NCBI GenBank assembly: GCA_021613535.1
Contig: CP075494.1
Coordinates: forward strand, 2,356,001-2,420,000
Reading direction: 5' to 3'
DNA from: Adineta vaga
Lineage: Eukaryota; Rotifera
Length of the DNA stretch: 64,000 nucleotides
How positions within the stretch are numbered: position 1 is the stretch's first letter; each line of letters begins with the position of its first letter. This document shows positions 11,040 to 20,931 of the stretch, in pieces. A model generated the notes under the pieces. The model did no database searches. It was not told the DNA's origin and saw only the letters and a program-made list of their open reading frames with translations. A program made the translations under genes and the position numbers.

Positions 11040-11963
11040 ATGGACCATCGTCGTTTACATTCTATTCTTCTCAATCTTCGACATCGTCTTACTGATAATG
11101 ATCGAAAACGTCTTCATTTCTATCTTGGTAAAGATGCTGTACGAAGAATTCAAGATCATCCAACACTTACTGGAACTCTCAATCTCATTGGATCTCTTAT
11201 TGATAAAGATAGAATTAATAATAAAGATCTCAGTTATCTTATCAACGCACTTGATGAGATTTATTGTTCTGATGCTGCAAACTTCTTACTAGGTAAATTC
11301 ATTAATTTTATTTGATAAAATGTTAACAGTCTCTATAATTAGAGTATCAAAAGCGTACGAATCAGTTCAATCAATCAATCCATAGTTTATCGAAAATTCT
11401 GCCGCCTTCTCGACAGAATCATACACAATCATGTAGGTAAACTAGTAGAATCATCCGATATTCTGATTTTATATCAACTTAAATTTAGTGGGACTCCATC
11501 GAGATGATAATAGTCATAGTGAAATAACGGGCATTTCCAAGAAAAAATTGTTGACGAAATCTTCTTTTCTATTCGTTCTGTTATGTCTTATTATAAATGG
11601 AGAATTATTATTTTTCTCTCTTTGGTGTAATATCAAGTTTCGTCAATTGGAAGACAAAAATCTTGGATTTATGGAAGTAATAAAAGAAATGGAAACAAGT
11701 CAACATGCAAATTCTATGAACTTGAATGAATCCGAGAAGAAATTGAAAATATTCGAAGGTAAGAACGTACTTAAATTTCTTCCAAAGAATAAATATCCGA
11801 ATGACTCTAAGGCTTGGCAAAAAACACAAACGATTTAAAAGAAAACATATATTTCTCGTATTTCGTAGATGATAAACATACAGTCAAATGTTTGAAAAGG
11901 AACTATGGATGTGGATTTAATCGTTTAGGTTACTCTAAAGTAGCTCACACATATTTCAAATAG
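11040..11963 (+). CDS. Death-effector-like domain protein with one membrane helix
   Basis: Three exons, 11040-11292, 11489-11758 and 11869-11963, join in phase with GT...AG introns of 196 and 110 bp to give 205 residues. Residues 1-82 look like a death-effector-type six-helix fold: LHSILLNLRHRLTDNDRKRL, FYLGKDAVRRI and a final LSYLINALDEI helix resemble the DEDs of FADD/caspase-8. Residues 110-131 form a strong transmembrane helix, followed by a charged helix (135-175) that may coil, and a basic tail with Cys. It could be a membrane-anchored adaptor in a death or innate-immune pathway (inference). No caspase or kinase domain follows. The death-fold call rests on pattern only. Confidence 0.6.
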
Positions 11964-12112
11964 TTGGTTTTTTTTAAGACTAAATTCTATGGAACGAGTT
12001 TTCTGTAGAGAAAGAAATCCGCATGTGCGATTTACTAAAAGCTATAGATTCAAATTAACTATTTTTTGATTCAGTAAGACTAAGTAGAATTTTATTATTG
12101 TTTGAACAGTGT

Positions 12113-12200
12113 TGTCAAGAAATCCGGAAAATAATAATCCGGAAAAATAAAATCCGGAAAAATAAAAATTCGGAAAAGTAAAAATCTGAAGAGTGAAAAA
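12113..12200. repeat. Left terminal repeat of the MULE with sub-repeats
   Basis: About five copies of a 14-15 bp unit (AATCCGGAAAAATAA) in tandem, becoming more diverged inward (ATTCGGAAAAGTA, ATCTGAAGAGTGA). Such arrays may bind the transposase (inference). Confidence 0.75.
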
Positions 12201-12289
12201 TCAAGGAAAATTTTATTCGTAGTGTAATAGTGATAAAAGATATAATAAGTAGAAATAATGCAGATGTGAGAGACAATTTGATAAGAAGT

Positions 12290-13927
12290 TTATTTCTTCG
12301 AAGCTACCAAAAGAGAGAGTCCGTCGAGAAGTTCGGCACGATCGATGTCGCCGTTGCAGAAGCGAGTACCTAAATTATCGATGTGTTTCTGCATGGCCAA
12401 TGTCTTCGGCGCTTTCTTCTGTTGCGCTCCCGCTTTAAGCTTGAGATATTGTTGTTGAAAGGTGACTTCTTCAGCTTGCAAGCAAGCGATGAACGCCCAC
12501 ATGTTAGGATGAGTTTTGTTCATCCGTTTATTGAAACGATTATTCCATCCTTTGAATGAGAGAAGGGAAATGCTTCTCGTTAACAGATTGCAAGAAGACA
12601 AAAGGGAGAATTATTCACCCTCAACGTGATTGTTGGTGCGCACATTGAGATCCGCCACATTCCATAGGCTCAACTTGATGTTCTTCATCCAGTGGTCTCG
12701 GAAGTAATCGATGAGATCATCGATAGAATCGGGCGCTTCTTCCACGATGTCGTCGAACCCTTGTTCGATCTGATTGAGTGGAAGCAGAGCCAAGGCCATA
12801 AGCTTTCTAGCTAAAGCGCATGCTTCGAGGTCAGTCTTGTAGACTGTAGCAAGCCCAAGTGTCTGAATTCTCCGATGGATTGCTTGAGTATAGTGGAAGT
12901 AACAACCCTTGTGGTGACTGTTTGGGAACTGAATAGAGGAAGAAAGAGAAACTAGATTTTCTAAGAACTCGGATAGGGAAAGAATCACTTCGCTGTCGAT
13001 GACGCCGATGAGTGCCACTTCGAAATCAGTTGTCACTCGTGTAGGTTGGAAAGCAAGCTTGAGACGAACGGCATGATCCTTGAGAACGCTAAATATATGC
13101 TTGTAATCAAAGGCCTTTCGCTCAGTCATGAGCACGATGACGCAAAGAAAGCCTGGATGGCGTTGTTTGGAACAATTTCATGGATAAATTTCGAAGAAGA
13201 AAACTCACTCTGTTCGTGCCTAAGCCCGTGAATGGAATAGACTTGGGCAAAGTGTTTCGGTGACGTGCTAAATGTTCCATCCATCAAGATATGGGTGCAT
13301 TTGAACAGAAATTGAAGTTGTTCCTCCGTGGCGAACATGATGATCCGCCTGGAAACATCATCATTGGCGTGCCAGACGTGATCAGCCAAAAGATAACGTT
13401 CGCCATCCAGGGCGACCTTGTAGCACCGGGCTATGTAGAAATCAATTGAGGTGGGAAGAGCCGGCATTGCCTTTCGTCGGTGTAAGTTAAGCCCAGCTCC
13501 TGGATACCATCAGAGGGAGAGAAATATTAAGGGAGAGGGAAACTTTTCGTCACTCACGAGCTTCGTTCGCTGTTGGTGCCGTGACCAGAGCTACCTTCCA
13601 TAAGCTCGCCTTAGCCATTTCTTGGTCGTAAATCTGGCCAATAGATGTTGTCTCACCGGTGACGCGAATCTTGACGGTGTTCATCAACTGACGAACTTCG
13701 ATCTGCTCTGGGATGGGAGGATGGCAGTGATCGTTCTTCTGTTTGGTTGCTACACCAGTGTTTGTGTTCGTGTGGGCGACGGCGGGACAGTGCTTAAATT
13801 GGCAGGCCCAATAAGTGGTCTTCACCGTAGGCTTGCCACTCTGTTGATAGAGATAATCGTCAATGACGAGAAGAGACTTACCTTTATTGCTGTTGATGTA
13901 GGAGTACGGCGGATTAGTAGTGGCCAT
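12290..13927 (-). CDS. MULE transposase with FLYWCH-type zinc finger
   Basis: Exons 13927-13558, 13499-13209, 13152-12619 and 12549-12290 join in phase with consensus GTGAGT/AG introns of about 56-70 bp, giving 484 residues without stops. The N-terminus has a FLYWCH-like Cys/His finger (YWACQFKHC...HCHPP, about residues 38-70), expected to bind DNA. The DDE core includes HILMDGTFSTSP (first Asp), VTTDFEVALIGV (second Asp), the CYFHYTQA helix (C-x2-H) and the family block NNHVEGWNNRFNKR. The enzyme would cut and paste the element through its terminal repeats. Start chosen at the first Met, 13927, which precedes the finger. Confidence 0.85.
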
Positions 13928-14108
13928 TGTAACAAGAGGAGAGGATAAGTGGGAATCGTGGGTGTAATAGTTGACTACTAACTAGTTGGTTAGTTTCTGT
14001 TTTATCAAGTAATTCATCGCACTATATATATGGTCGTGGAACTGTGGGGGAGAGAGTGTATGAACAAGGGAAAACGAGGAGAGATAGATAGTACTAGAGA
14101 AAGAAATA

Positions 14109-14112
<4 letters not shown>

Positions 14113-14148
<36 letters not shown>
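14113..14148. repeat. GA microsatellite inside the MULE
   Basis: An uninterrupted (GA)n tract of about 16 units. The open frames across it on the minus strand (Ser-Leu repeats) are shadows. Confidence 0.85.
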
Positions 14149-14150
<2 letters not shown>

Positions 14151-14327
14151 AATAGTATGAACGCAGAGCGAGAGAGTGAATAATACAAAGGAAACCAGGA
14201 GTACGTTAACACAAAGCAGATCAATAGCTGTTCCTTTGAATTCTATCAAAAGACACAGAAAAAGAAGAAACGTATCGATATTGTTATGATCCAGCAGTAT
14301 GTGGCTCCTATGATGGAGAAGAGACAT

Positions 14328-14400
14328 GGCTGGATAGCTCTGTTGGTATAGCATCCGTCAGGTACGCGGTACGACCGAGGTTCGCTTCCTCATCTGGTCA
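14328..14400 (+). tRNA. tRNA-like gene or pseudogene inside the MULE
   Basis: These 73 bases fold as a cloverleaf. The acceptor stem GGCTGGA/TCTGGTC has seven pairs, three of them G-T. The D arm has GCT/AGC pairs and loop TGTTGGTA with G18 G19. The anticodon stem pairs at 28-42 to 31-39, with loop CAGGTAC. The T arm GAGG/CCTC has loop TTCGCTT. The A box (TAGCTCTGTTGG) and B box (GGTTCGCTTCC) each differ from consensus by about one base. The loop would give anticodon GGT (Thr), but position 33 is A instead of the near-invariant T and position 58 is C, so it may not be charged. Discriminator A. A T run follows at once. Confidence 0.5.
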
Positions 14401-14412
14401 TTTCTTTTTTTT
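14401..14412 (+). terminator. Pol III-type T-run terminator
   Basis: TTTC then eight or more T follow the tRNA-like sequence directly, as expected for RNA polymerase III termination. Confidence 0.5.
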
Positions 14413-14494
14413 CTCTCTGTTGTCATACTATCTCGCTGAGCGGATGATATCGGTTATGAGATTTCCATGTTCACAAACATGTTTTATTTCTTTT

Positions 14495-14571
14495 CCGGAT
14501 TATACTTTTCCAGATTATTTTTTTTCCAGATTTTTTCGATTCCGGATTTTTCTTTTCCGGATTTCTTGACA
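14495..14571. repeat. Right terminal repeat of the MULE
   Basis: Inverted counterpart of the left end: several TTTTCCGGAT-type units ending TTTTCCGGATTTCTTGACA. Confidence 0.75.
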
Positions 14572-14585
14572 TATCCGTTTGAACA

Positions 14586-15202
14586 TTAGTCCAAAGAAAA
14601 TGATTTAAACGCATTATCAGTATAGTAAACCTATTCTAATCGACCTTTAGATTGAATCTAATCTGAAACTATAATATCTTTGATTAATTTTTGATCATAT
14701 TCTATCACACGCAAACGATTGTGATCAATTGAATTTTTTCCCCATCCGTTTTCACCAAATTAGACATTGTATTTTAAAAATCCTCAACCCATGGAATCTT
14801 TCCATGATTAACTGAAATATTCAAGCCCCTATCAATTTGTGACTACAAGCAATGATGAACAATCAAACTTTCTTGACGCTCCACAGTACCTGATAAATTA
14901 TTAACAACAACCATCTTTTCATTCATCTTTTATGAGAAACAATTTTGAAGGCATTATTTCCTACTGAGATTCAGCGTAAAAACAAATTGTATAATTCAAT
15001 GATATAATGACCTGTTTTCAAAATTCTGGAATGATGTTGCGACCCCGATTTCATACATACTAGTATTTCATGGAATAAACCCATTCTACCTTACATCATC
15101 CACAATGCCTTCCATGTTCTTACTATCTCATAAGCTTCATGGTTAAAGGTCACAGAAACTTTAAGGTACACGGTGAACCTGTTAATTAAAAAGCAAATCG
15201 AC
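14586..15202. other. Intergenic / possible 5' part of the TPR gene
   Basis: No firm exon. The frame of the TPR protein is open back to a stop at 15131 without an ATG before 15203, so an upstream exon may exist here. Confidence 0.3.
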
Positions 15203-17590
15203 ATGATCATACACTGCAATCCTTCATCACTGCATAGACCAACCAGAAAAGCATTTGCTAAAGACTCCACTTTCATTTATCGAAATTTGATCACTTATTT
15301 CGATTCTATATTTTTAGTTTATGAAGAAATAAAAGGCACATCATCTATCATCACCAACTATCACCGAAACAACCAAAACACACATAACTCTATTTCCAAT
15401 CATCACTCCAGCTTACGTGTCACTTATCATAACATTGGCTCCATCTATAATAAAATGGGTAAATATTCAAGTGCATTTACAAACTACAACAAAGCACTCG
15501 AAATTGAACAAAAGTCTCTTCCTTTCGATCATCCAGACTTGGCCATTAGTTACAATAACATCGGTTCAGTGTATTACAAGATGGGAGATCATTCGACAGC
15601 TCTGGAAAACTACAACAAGGCACTCGAGATTCGACGAAAATCTCTTCCTTCCAATCATCCAGACTTAGTCACTAGTTACAACAACATCGGTTTAGTCTAT
15701 TACAAGATGGGAGATCATTCGAGAGCTCTCGAAAACTTCAACAAGGCACTCGAAATTCAACAAAAGTCTCTTTCGTTCGAGCATACACATTTAGCTCCCA
15801 TCTTGAACAACATCGGCTTAGTGTATCATGACATGGGAGATCATTCGAGAGCTCTGGAAAACTACCACGAGGCACTCGAGATTCAACAAAAATCTCTTCC
15901 CTCCAACCATGCAGACTTAGCTCCTATTTACAACAACATCGGCTCAGTCTATTACCAGAAGGGAGATCATTCGAGAGCTCTGGAAAACTACAACAAAGCG
16001 CTCGAGATTCAACACAAATCTCTATCTTTCAATCATCCAGATTTAGCCATTAGTTACAACAACATCGGTTTAGTCTATTACAAGATGGGAGATCACTCGA
16101 GAGCTCAGGAAAACTACAACAAGGCACTCGAGATTCGACGAAAATCTCTTCCTTCCAATCATCCAGACTTAGCCATCACCTTGAACAACATCGGTTTCGT
16201 GTATCATGACATGGGAGATCATTCGAGAGCTCTTGAAAACTACAACAAGGCACTCGCGATCGAAAAAAAATCTCTTCCTTTCGACCATCCAGACTTAGCC
16301 ATTAGTTACAACAACATCGGTTTAGTCTATTACAATATGGGAGATCATTCGAGAGCTCTGGAAAACTACAACAAGGCACTCGAGATTCGACGAAAATCTC
16401 TTCCTTCCAATCATCCAGACCTAGCCACCACCTTGAACAACATCGGTTTCGTGTATCATGACATGGGAGATCATTCGAGAGCTCTTGAAAACTTCAACAA
16501 GGCACTCGCGATCGAAAAAAAATCTCTTCCTTTCGACCATCCAGACTTAGCCATTAGTTACAACAACATCGGTTTAGTCTATTACAATATGGGAGATCAT
16601 TCGAGAGCTCTGGAGAACTACAACAAAGCGCTCGAGATTAAACACAAATCTCTATCTTTCAATCATCCAGACTTAGCCATCACCTTGAACAACATCGGTT
16701 TCATGTATTATGAGATGGGAGATCATTCAACAGCTCTGCAAACCTACAACAACGCGCTCCATATTCAACAACAATCTCTTCCGTTCAATCATCCAGACTT
16801 AGCCACTAGTTACAATAACATTGGTTTAGTATATTTCAAGAAAAGGGATCATGTGAGAGCTCTGAAAAACTACAACAAGGCACTCGAAATTCAGCGACAA
16901 TCTCTTCCTACCAATCATCCCGACTTAGCTGCCATCTTGCACAACATCGGTTTGGTGTATCATGACATGGGAGATCATTCGAGAGCCCTTGAAAACTACA
17001 ACAAGGCACTCGCGATTCAACGAAAAACTCTTCCTTCCGATCATCCAGACTTAGCCATTAGTTACAACAACATCGGTTTAGTTTATCGCAAGAAGGAAGA
17101 TCATTCGAGAGGTCTCAAAAACTATAACAACGCCCTCGAGATTCAACAAAAATCTCTTCCAGCTGATCATCCACACTTAGCCACCACCTTGAACAACATC
17201 GGTTCAGCGTATCATGGTATGGGCGATCATTCGAGAGCTCTGGAAAACTACAACAAGGCACTCGAGATTCGACAAAAATCTCTTCCTTCCGATCATCCAG
17301 ACCTGGCCACCACCTACAACAACATTGGTTCAGTGTATCATGGCATGGGCGATCATTCGAGAGCTCTGGAAAACTACAACAAGGCACTCGAGATTCGACA
17401 AAAATCTCTTCCTTCCGATCATCCAGACCTAGCCACCACCTACAACAACATTGGTTCAGTGTATCAGAACATGGATGAACATTGGAGAGCTCTAAGAAAA
17501 GTCAACAAAGGAGTGAAAATTACGAGAAAGATGTCTGAAAAAGATCAATTATCTCCTGGTTTCAGTTTTCGAGAAGATTTTTTCGCATGA
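15203..17590 (+). CDS. Kinesin-light-chain-like tandem TPR protein
   Basis: A 795-residue frame from the first ATG. After about 75 non-repetitive residues it contains 17 tandem 42-residue TPR units of the kinesin-light-chain/NB-ARC type, consensus YNNIG.VYY.MGDHSRALENYNKALEI.. then LPSNHPDLA. The units bind peptides or partner proteins in this family; no catalytic domain is visible. At DNA level the units are 126 bp and very alike. Two neighbouring double units (about 16141-16390 and 16393-16640) and the last two full units are almost identical, showing recent unequal exchange. The N-terminus is uncertain: the frame is open to 15134 and a splice from an upstream exon is possible. In bdelloids such arrays often follow an ADP-ribosyltransferase or other domain (inference); none is seen here. 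Confidence 0.85.
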   Translation: MIIHCNPSSLHRPTRKAFAKDSTFIYRNLITYFDSIFLVYEEIKGTSSIITNYHRNNQNTHNSISNHHSSLRVTYHNIGSIYNKMGKYSSAFTNYNKALEIEQKSLPFDHPDLAISYNNIGSVYYKMGDHSTALENYNKALEIRRKSLPSNHPDLVTSYNNIGLVYYKMGDHSRALENFNKALEIQQKSLSFEHTHLAPILNNIGLVYHDMGDHSRALENYHEALEIQQKSLPSNHADLAPIYNNIGSVYYQKGDHSRALENYNKALEIQHKSLSFNHPDLAISYNNIGLVYYKMGDHSRAQENYNKALEIRRKSLPSNHPDLAITLNNIGFVYHDMGDHSRALENYNKALAIEKKSLPFDHPDLAISYNNIGLVYYNMGDHSRALENYNKALEIRRKSLPSNHPDLATTLNNIGFVYHDMGDHSRALENFNKALAIEKKSLPFDHPDLAISYNNIGLVYYNMGDHSRALENYNKALEIKHKSLSFNHPDLAITLNNIGFMYYEMGDHSTALQTYNNALHIQQQSLPFNHPDLATSYNNIGLVYFKKRDHVRALKNYNKALEIQRQSLPTNHPDLAAILHNIGLVYHDMGDHSRALENYNKALAIQRKTLPSDHPDLAISYNNIGLVYRKKEDHSRGLKNYNNALEIQQKSLPADHPHLATTLNNIGSAYHGMGDHSRALENYNKALEIRQKSLPSDHPDLATTYNNIGSVYHGMGDHSRALENYNKALEIRQKSLPSDHPDLATTYNNIGSVYQNMDEHWRALRKVNKGVKITRKMSEKDQLSPGFSFREDFFA

Positions 17591-18573
17591 GGTTGTGAAT
17601 ATTTGGATTGGAAAACAGATACTGTTAAAACCGAGTCTCGATATCATTGATCTAGTTATCTAGTTTTCGTTTTACTTATTCGATTATTATTGAGTCTTAA
17701 TAGAAACGCTAAATGGTTTTACCGGTCGTTAGCTTTATGGCAGCTTTTTATTTTAACGTGTTCGATGAATCAGAAAATATTGAGAGAATGTAGCAAAATA
17801 TCACGTCACAAACGAAGACATGTGTGAATGAATTGGTGGAAGTTCTCGTAAAAATGCGAAAAGGACGAACGATAGTGAGAAATGTTCACAGTTGTTGTGT
17901 GATTGTGGGAGATATACACGTAAAAGGTATGGGCGAAATACTGGAAATTTTAGACGAATGTATGAAGTCAAAAATAATCGAAGTTACTATATAAAATTTA
18001 AATAATCAATTTAAAATCATACGGAAGAGTATGTGCAATATTAAATATACGGGCTGCTTTTCTTTAGTATAATATTGCTTGTCAAAGCTTTATATTTGTA
18101 TCTCTAGACAGATCAGAGTGAAGTACATCAGTGTATCATGAGGGTGAGGGTGTGGGATAGTAGGACGAACACTCACACCCTCATTTTGCTTTTTTACATG
18201 AATGAATGGATCATTTTGAATGAAAAATTATCATATTTTTTGTTGTCAGATGATCAACGCTTTCTTTTCCGATACTTTTTTCATTACTTATTTCTCATTT
18301 TACGTGGCGTGTACTTTTTTTTGTTTATTATAAGAAAAATTCTATATTGCATTTTTAATACTCTTTCCGATAGTATTTGTTTTTTGTCGTTCACTATATG
18401 ATTAATACTGTCCGACATAAAAACATGCACAGAAGCAAGTTTCGTTGCTCATAGGTATGCACTAGTATAGTCAGACTGAATGTGGAGAGAATTATTTCAA
18501 AATTTATTAATGATATCTTTGTATCTAGTTTATCGTAACAGAACACGGAAAAATAATAGATAATACTCTTAAA
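17591..18573. other. Intergenic about 1 kb
   Basis: No coding signal. It carries one well-formed hairpin element at 18139-18184. Confidence 0.4.
18139..18184. repeat. Telomere-motif hairpin element
   Basis: TGAGGGTGAGGGTGTGGG, loop ATAGTAGGACGAAC, then ACTCACACCCTCA. The loop is shared with the element at 58392. Confidence 0.65.
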
Positions 18574-19640
18574 ATGTTTTATTCTTATCTAAACACGACG
18601 ATGTTAATTTTCTTAATGGTAACTGTAAAAAATAGTTCTTCGCTCCGCATTGGTTCAATATCTAATGCAACATTCATCGCAACATTTATTGGTGAAACAT
18701 TATCTAACATAAGTTGTATGCAATGTACATGTGTTGGTTTAATGAATTCTGCTGTTGGATGGAATTGTATGACAATAAACAACACATGTCAATTGATCAA
18801 AAACTATTCATTAAATGATACGGGATTAATAACAATTAATTATACAACTTTCTTCTTCCAACAATTTCCACTGGAACTAACAACTAATCTGACGAATGGA
18901 GAGAGTACTATAGCAGATGATAGAATCACGAGGACTGAAACAAGTATGTCTTAGACATTTAAAGTCATGATTTCATGAGTATTTTTGAAAAAAGAATTCT
19001 TAATAACGGAAAATTTCTTTTTAGTCACACTTTCAACAGCAATCAGTAAGTAGACAATATATTATTTCATATGAAAATAAATTTTATTAATTTTAAAGAA
19101 ACATTTAGTCGACTAACACATAATAATGATTCTATTTTTGGAATTTGTATGACAGGTATTGGCGGTGACAGCACACCGAGTAATGTATCTGGCAGCAATC
19201 AATGTAATTTCTACACGGGACAAGGTCCAACGAATGCTATTGACAACAATACTTTAACAAAATATACTAGTTTTGGAAATGGTACAATATCAACTTCGAG
19301 TACAACACAGGGATGTTATACTGGATTCTATATAACACCAACCAACGCTCCGTCTGTACTTACAGGAATTCAATTCTCAACGGGAAATGATTATCCAGAT
19401 AGAGATCCAATAATAATTGCTATAGAAGGAACTAATTCAACTTTGTTAACAATAGGAAATAGTTGGACATTAATTTATTATGGATCTAGTGGTCTTAATA
19501 ATAATCCAGGACGATATCAATTAGGTGTACAACAAATATTTAATAATACAATTGCTTTTACAAGTTATCGACTACTGACAATAACTAAAAGAGGAATAGG
19601 AATAGCAGTTCAATATTCTGAAGCTATTTTATTTGGCTGA
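18574..19640 (+). CDS. Secreted Cys-rich protein, PAN-like plus galactose-binding-like fold
   Basis: Three exons, 18574-18943, a 21-bp microexon 19025-19045, and 19156-19640, keep phase with GT...AG introns and give 291 residues. Residues 1-22 form a signal peptide. Residues 45-85 (CMQCTCVGLMNSAVGWNC, then TC) resemble a shortened PAN/apple-type module. The last 160 residues resemble an F5/8-type or similar beta-sandwich (NQCNFYTGQGPTNAIDNN, TSYRLLTITKR, VQYSEAILFG). There are many N-glycosylation sites. Probably extracellular and carbohydrate- or matrix-binding (inference). The microexon is the only way I found to join the halves in frame. Confidence 0.65.
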
Positions 19641-19848
19641 ATCCTTCAAATATGATTTGATTTGATTTACAATTGAAATTAACAAATATATATATATATA
19701 TTTTTTTAATCTTCAATGATGTTTATTACTGCTGGATATGAAGAAAAAAGTGAATTATATATTAAATTTTATCAAGAATACATGTATGTTTGTGTTCGAT
19801 TACTGTCTATCGTTTAGTTTATAAGAAATAGAAAAAAAACTCTTATAG

Positions 19849-20931
19849 CTATTCAACAAGACGTTGTGTAGCAGTATTTACGGTTCCATTCATTGATGAA
19901 TGAATCTTATTGATTTGAAATAAATGTTTAATTTCACGACGAAATCCACGACTTGAAAGAATTGAAATATGAAAACTAGAAGAGAAAAAAGTAAAGGAAA
20001 GTATTTTAGTAAATTGTCCGATGACGTCATCAATAGATTCTTGTAATGATGTTTTATCCGATCGTTCAGTGACTACATCATAAAGTAGTCGACATCCATA
20101 GGGAAGAAACGAGACAATTGCAATGATTGCTTGAAGAAGTAACATTAATGTTAATTGAGAATCAATATGATGAAATTGAGATTGTTTTATTGTATGTTGT
20201 TGTATTGAAACAGGAACCATATTTGTTCGACGTTGTAAAGTATTTTTCAATGATCTTCGTAAAAGATAAACTAATAAGAAGACAATAGTAAGTGGAAATA
20301 TGTTAAGTAAAATGGCTTCTAAATATTGATCAATAATATCATAGAATTCAGATGGTGGATCGCAATCATCATCTTCTAATGTATAGACGATAGCTCGATG
20401 AACTAAAATTGAGAACCAGAAGAGACTTGAAATAATTACTAATTTACGTGCCAATGAAACACGATTACTCCATTTTCGATAGGCTAAAATATAATGAAAT
20501 AGTAGTTATGTTTATAGAACATATTTATATTCACCATTTGAACGTTGTGTTGATAGAATTCGATCGATGGATGCTAATGTAAAGAATGTAAAAGAACACA
20601 AATAAAAATAATATTCAGCAAATTGTCGACTTTTACATATATAAACAGAAACTGTTTTTACTGGAATATCAAAACCTTTTTCAATTATTCGTGTAAGAAG
20701 TATAAAATTCAGTACAACGAAATCAGAAAAGCTTTGAAAAACTAGATAAATTGTATAAGCTCGACGACGAAATAATGTTGATCGATAAATTAAAAGATTA
20801 CCAACACAACCAATATTACCCATAATTAATAGAAATGTTCCAAGCCAAATGTTGATATTAGTTCGCATTGTACGAAGAATAACAATTGTACTATCACTAC
20901 TAGTACGAGCACTCATATTTGTTGAATTCAT
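19849..20931 (-). CDS. Rhodopsin-like 7TM receptor
   Basis: Exons 20931-20535 and 20483-19849 join in phase across a 49-51 bp intron (GTGAATATAAAT...TTTTAG) to give 343 residues. Exon 1 holds TM1-3 and ends in ASIDRILSTQRSN (DRI in place of DRY). Exon 2 begins YRKWSNRVSLARK and holds TM4-7. A Cys before TM3 (IYICKSRQF) and an acidic second extracellular loop with Cys (EDDDCDPPSE) fit the receptor fold. TM7 has HISILSSRGFRREIK. A glycosylated N-terminus precedes TM1. A plasma-membrane receptor of unknown ligand, relative of the plus-strand gene at 22279-23241 (shared ASIDR motif). Confidence 0.83.

Larger units (their letters stand above)
12109..14576 (-). mobile_element. MULE (Mutator-like) DNA transposon, apparently intact
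   Basis: The element is flanked by a perfect 9-bp duplication, gtttgaaca, at 12100-12108 and 14577-14585, the size usual for Mutator-like transposons. Inverted repeats start TGTCAAGAAATCCGGAAAA (12113) and are mirrored to 14571. Inside lie a four-exon transposase on the minus strand, a GA microsatellite and a plus-strand tRNA-like gene. The intact coding region and clean duplication suggest fairly recent insertion. G+C content is higher than in the flanks. Confidence 0.85.

Noticed and set aside
13982-14354. Two minus-strand open frames rich in Ser-Leu
   Set aside because: Produced by the GA microsatellite within the MULE.
17115-17387. Antisense open frame within the TPR gene
   Set aside because: It only mirrors the repeat units; no independent coding signature.
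15417-17466. Regular 126-bp repeats that might be taken for a satellite or CRISPR-like array
   Set aside because: They are codon-periodic TPR units in one open frame; no spacers or palindromic direct repeats.
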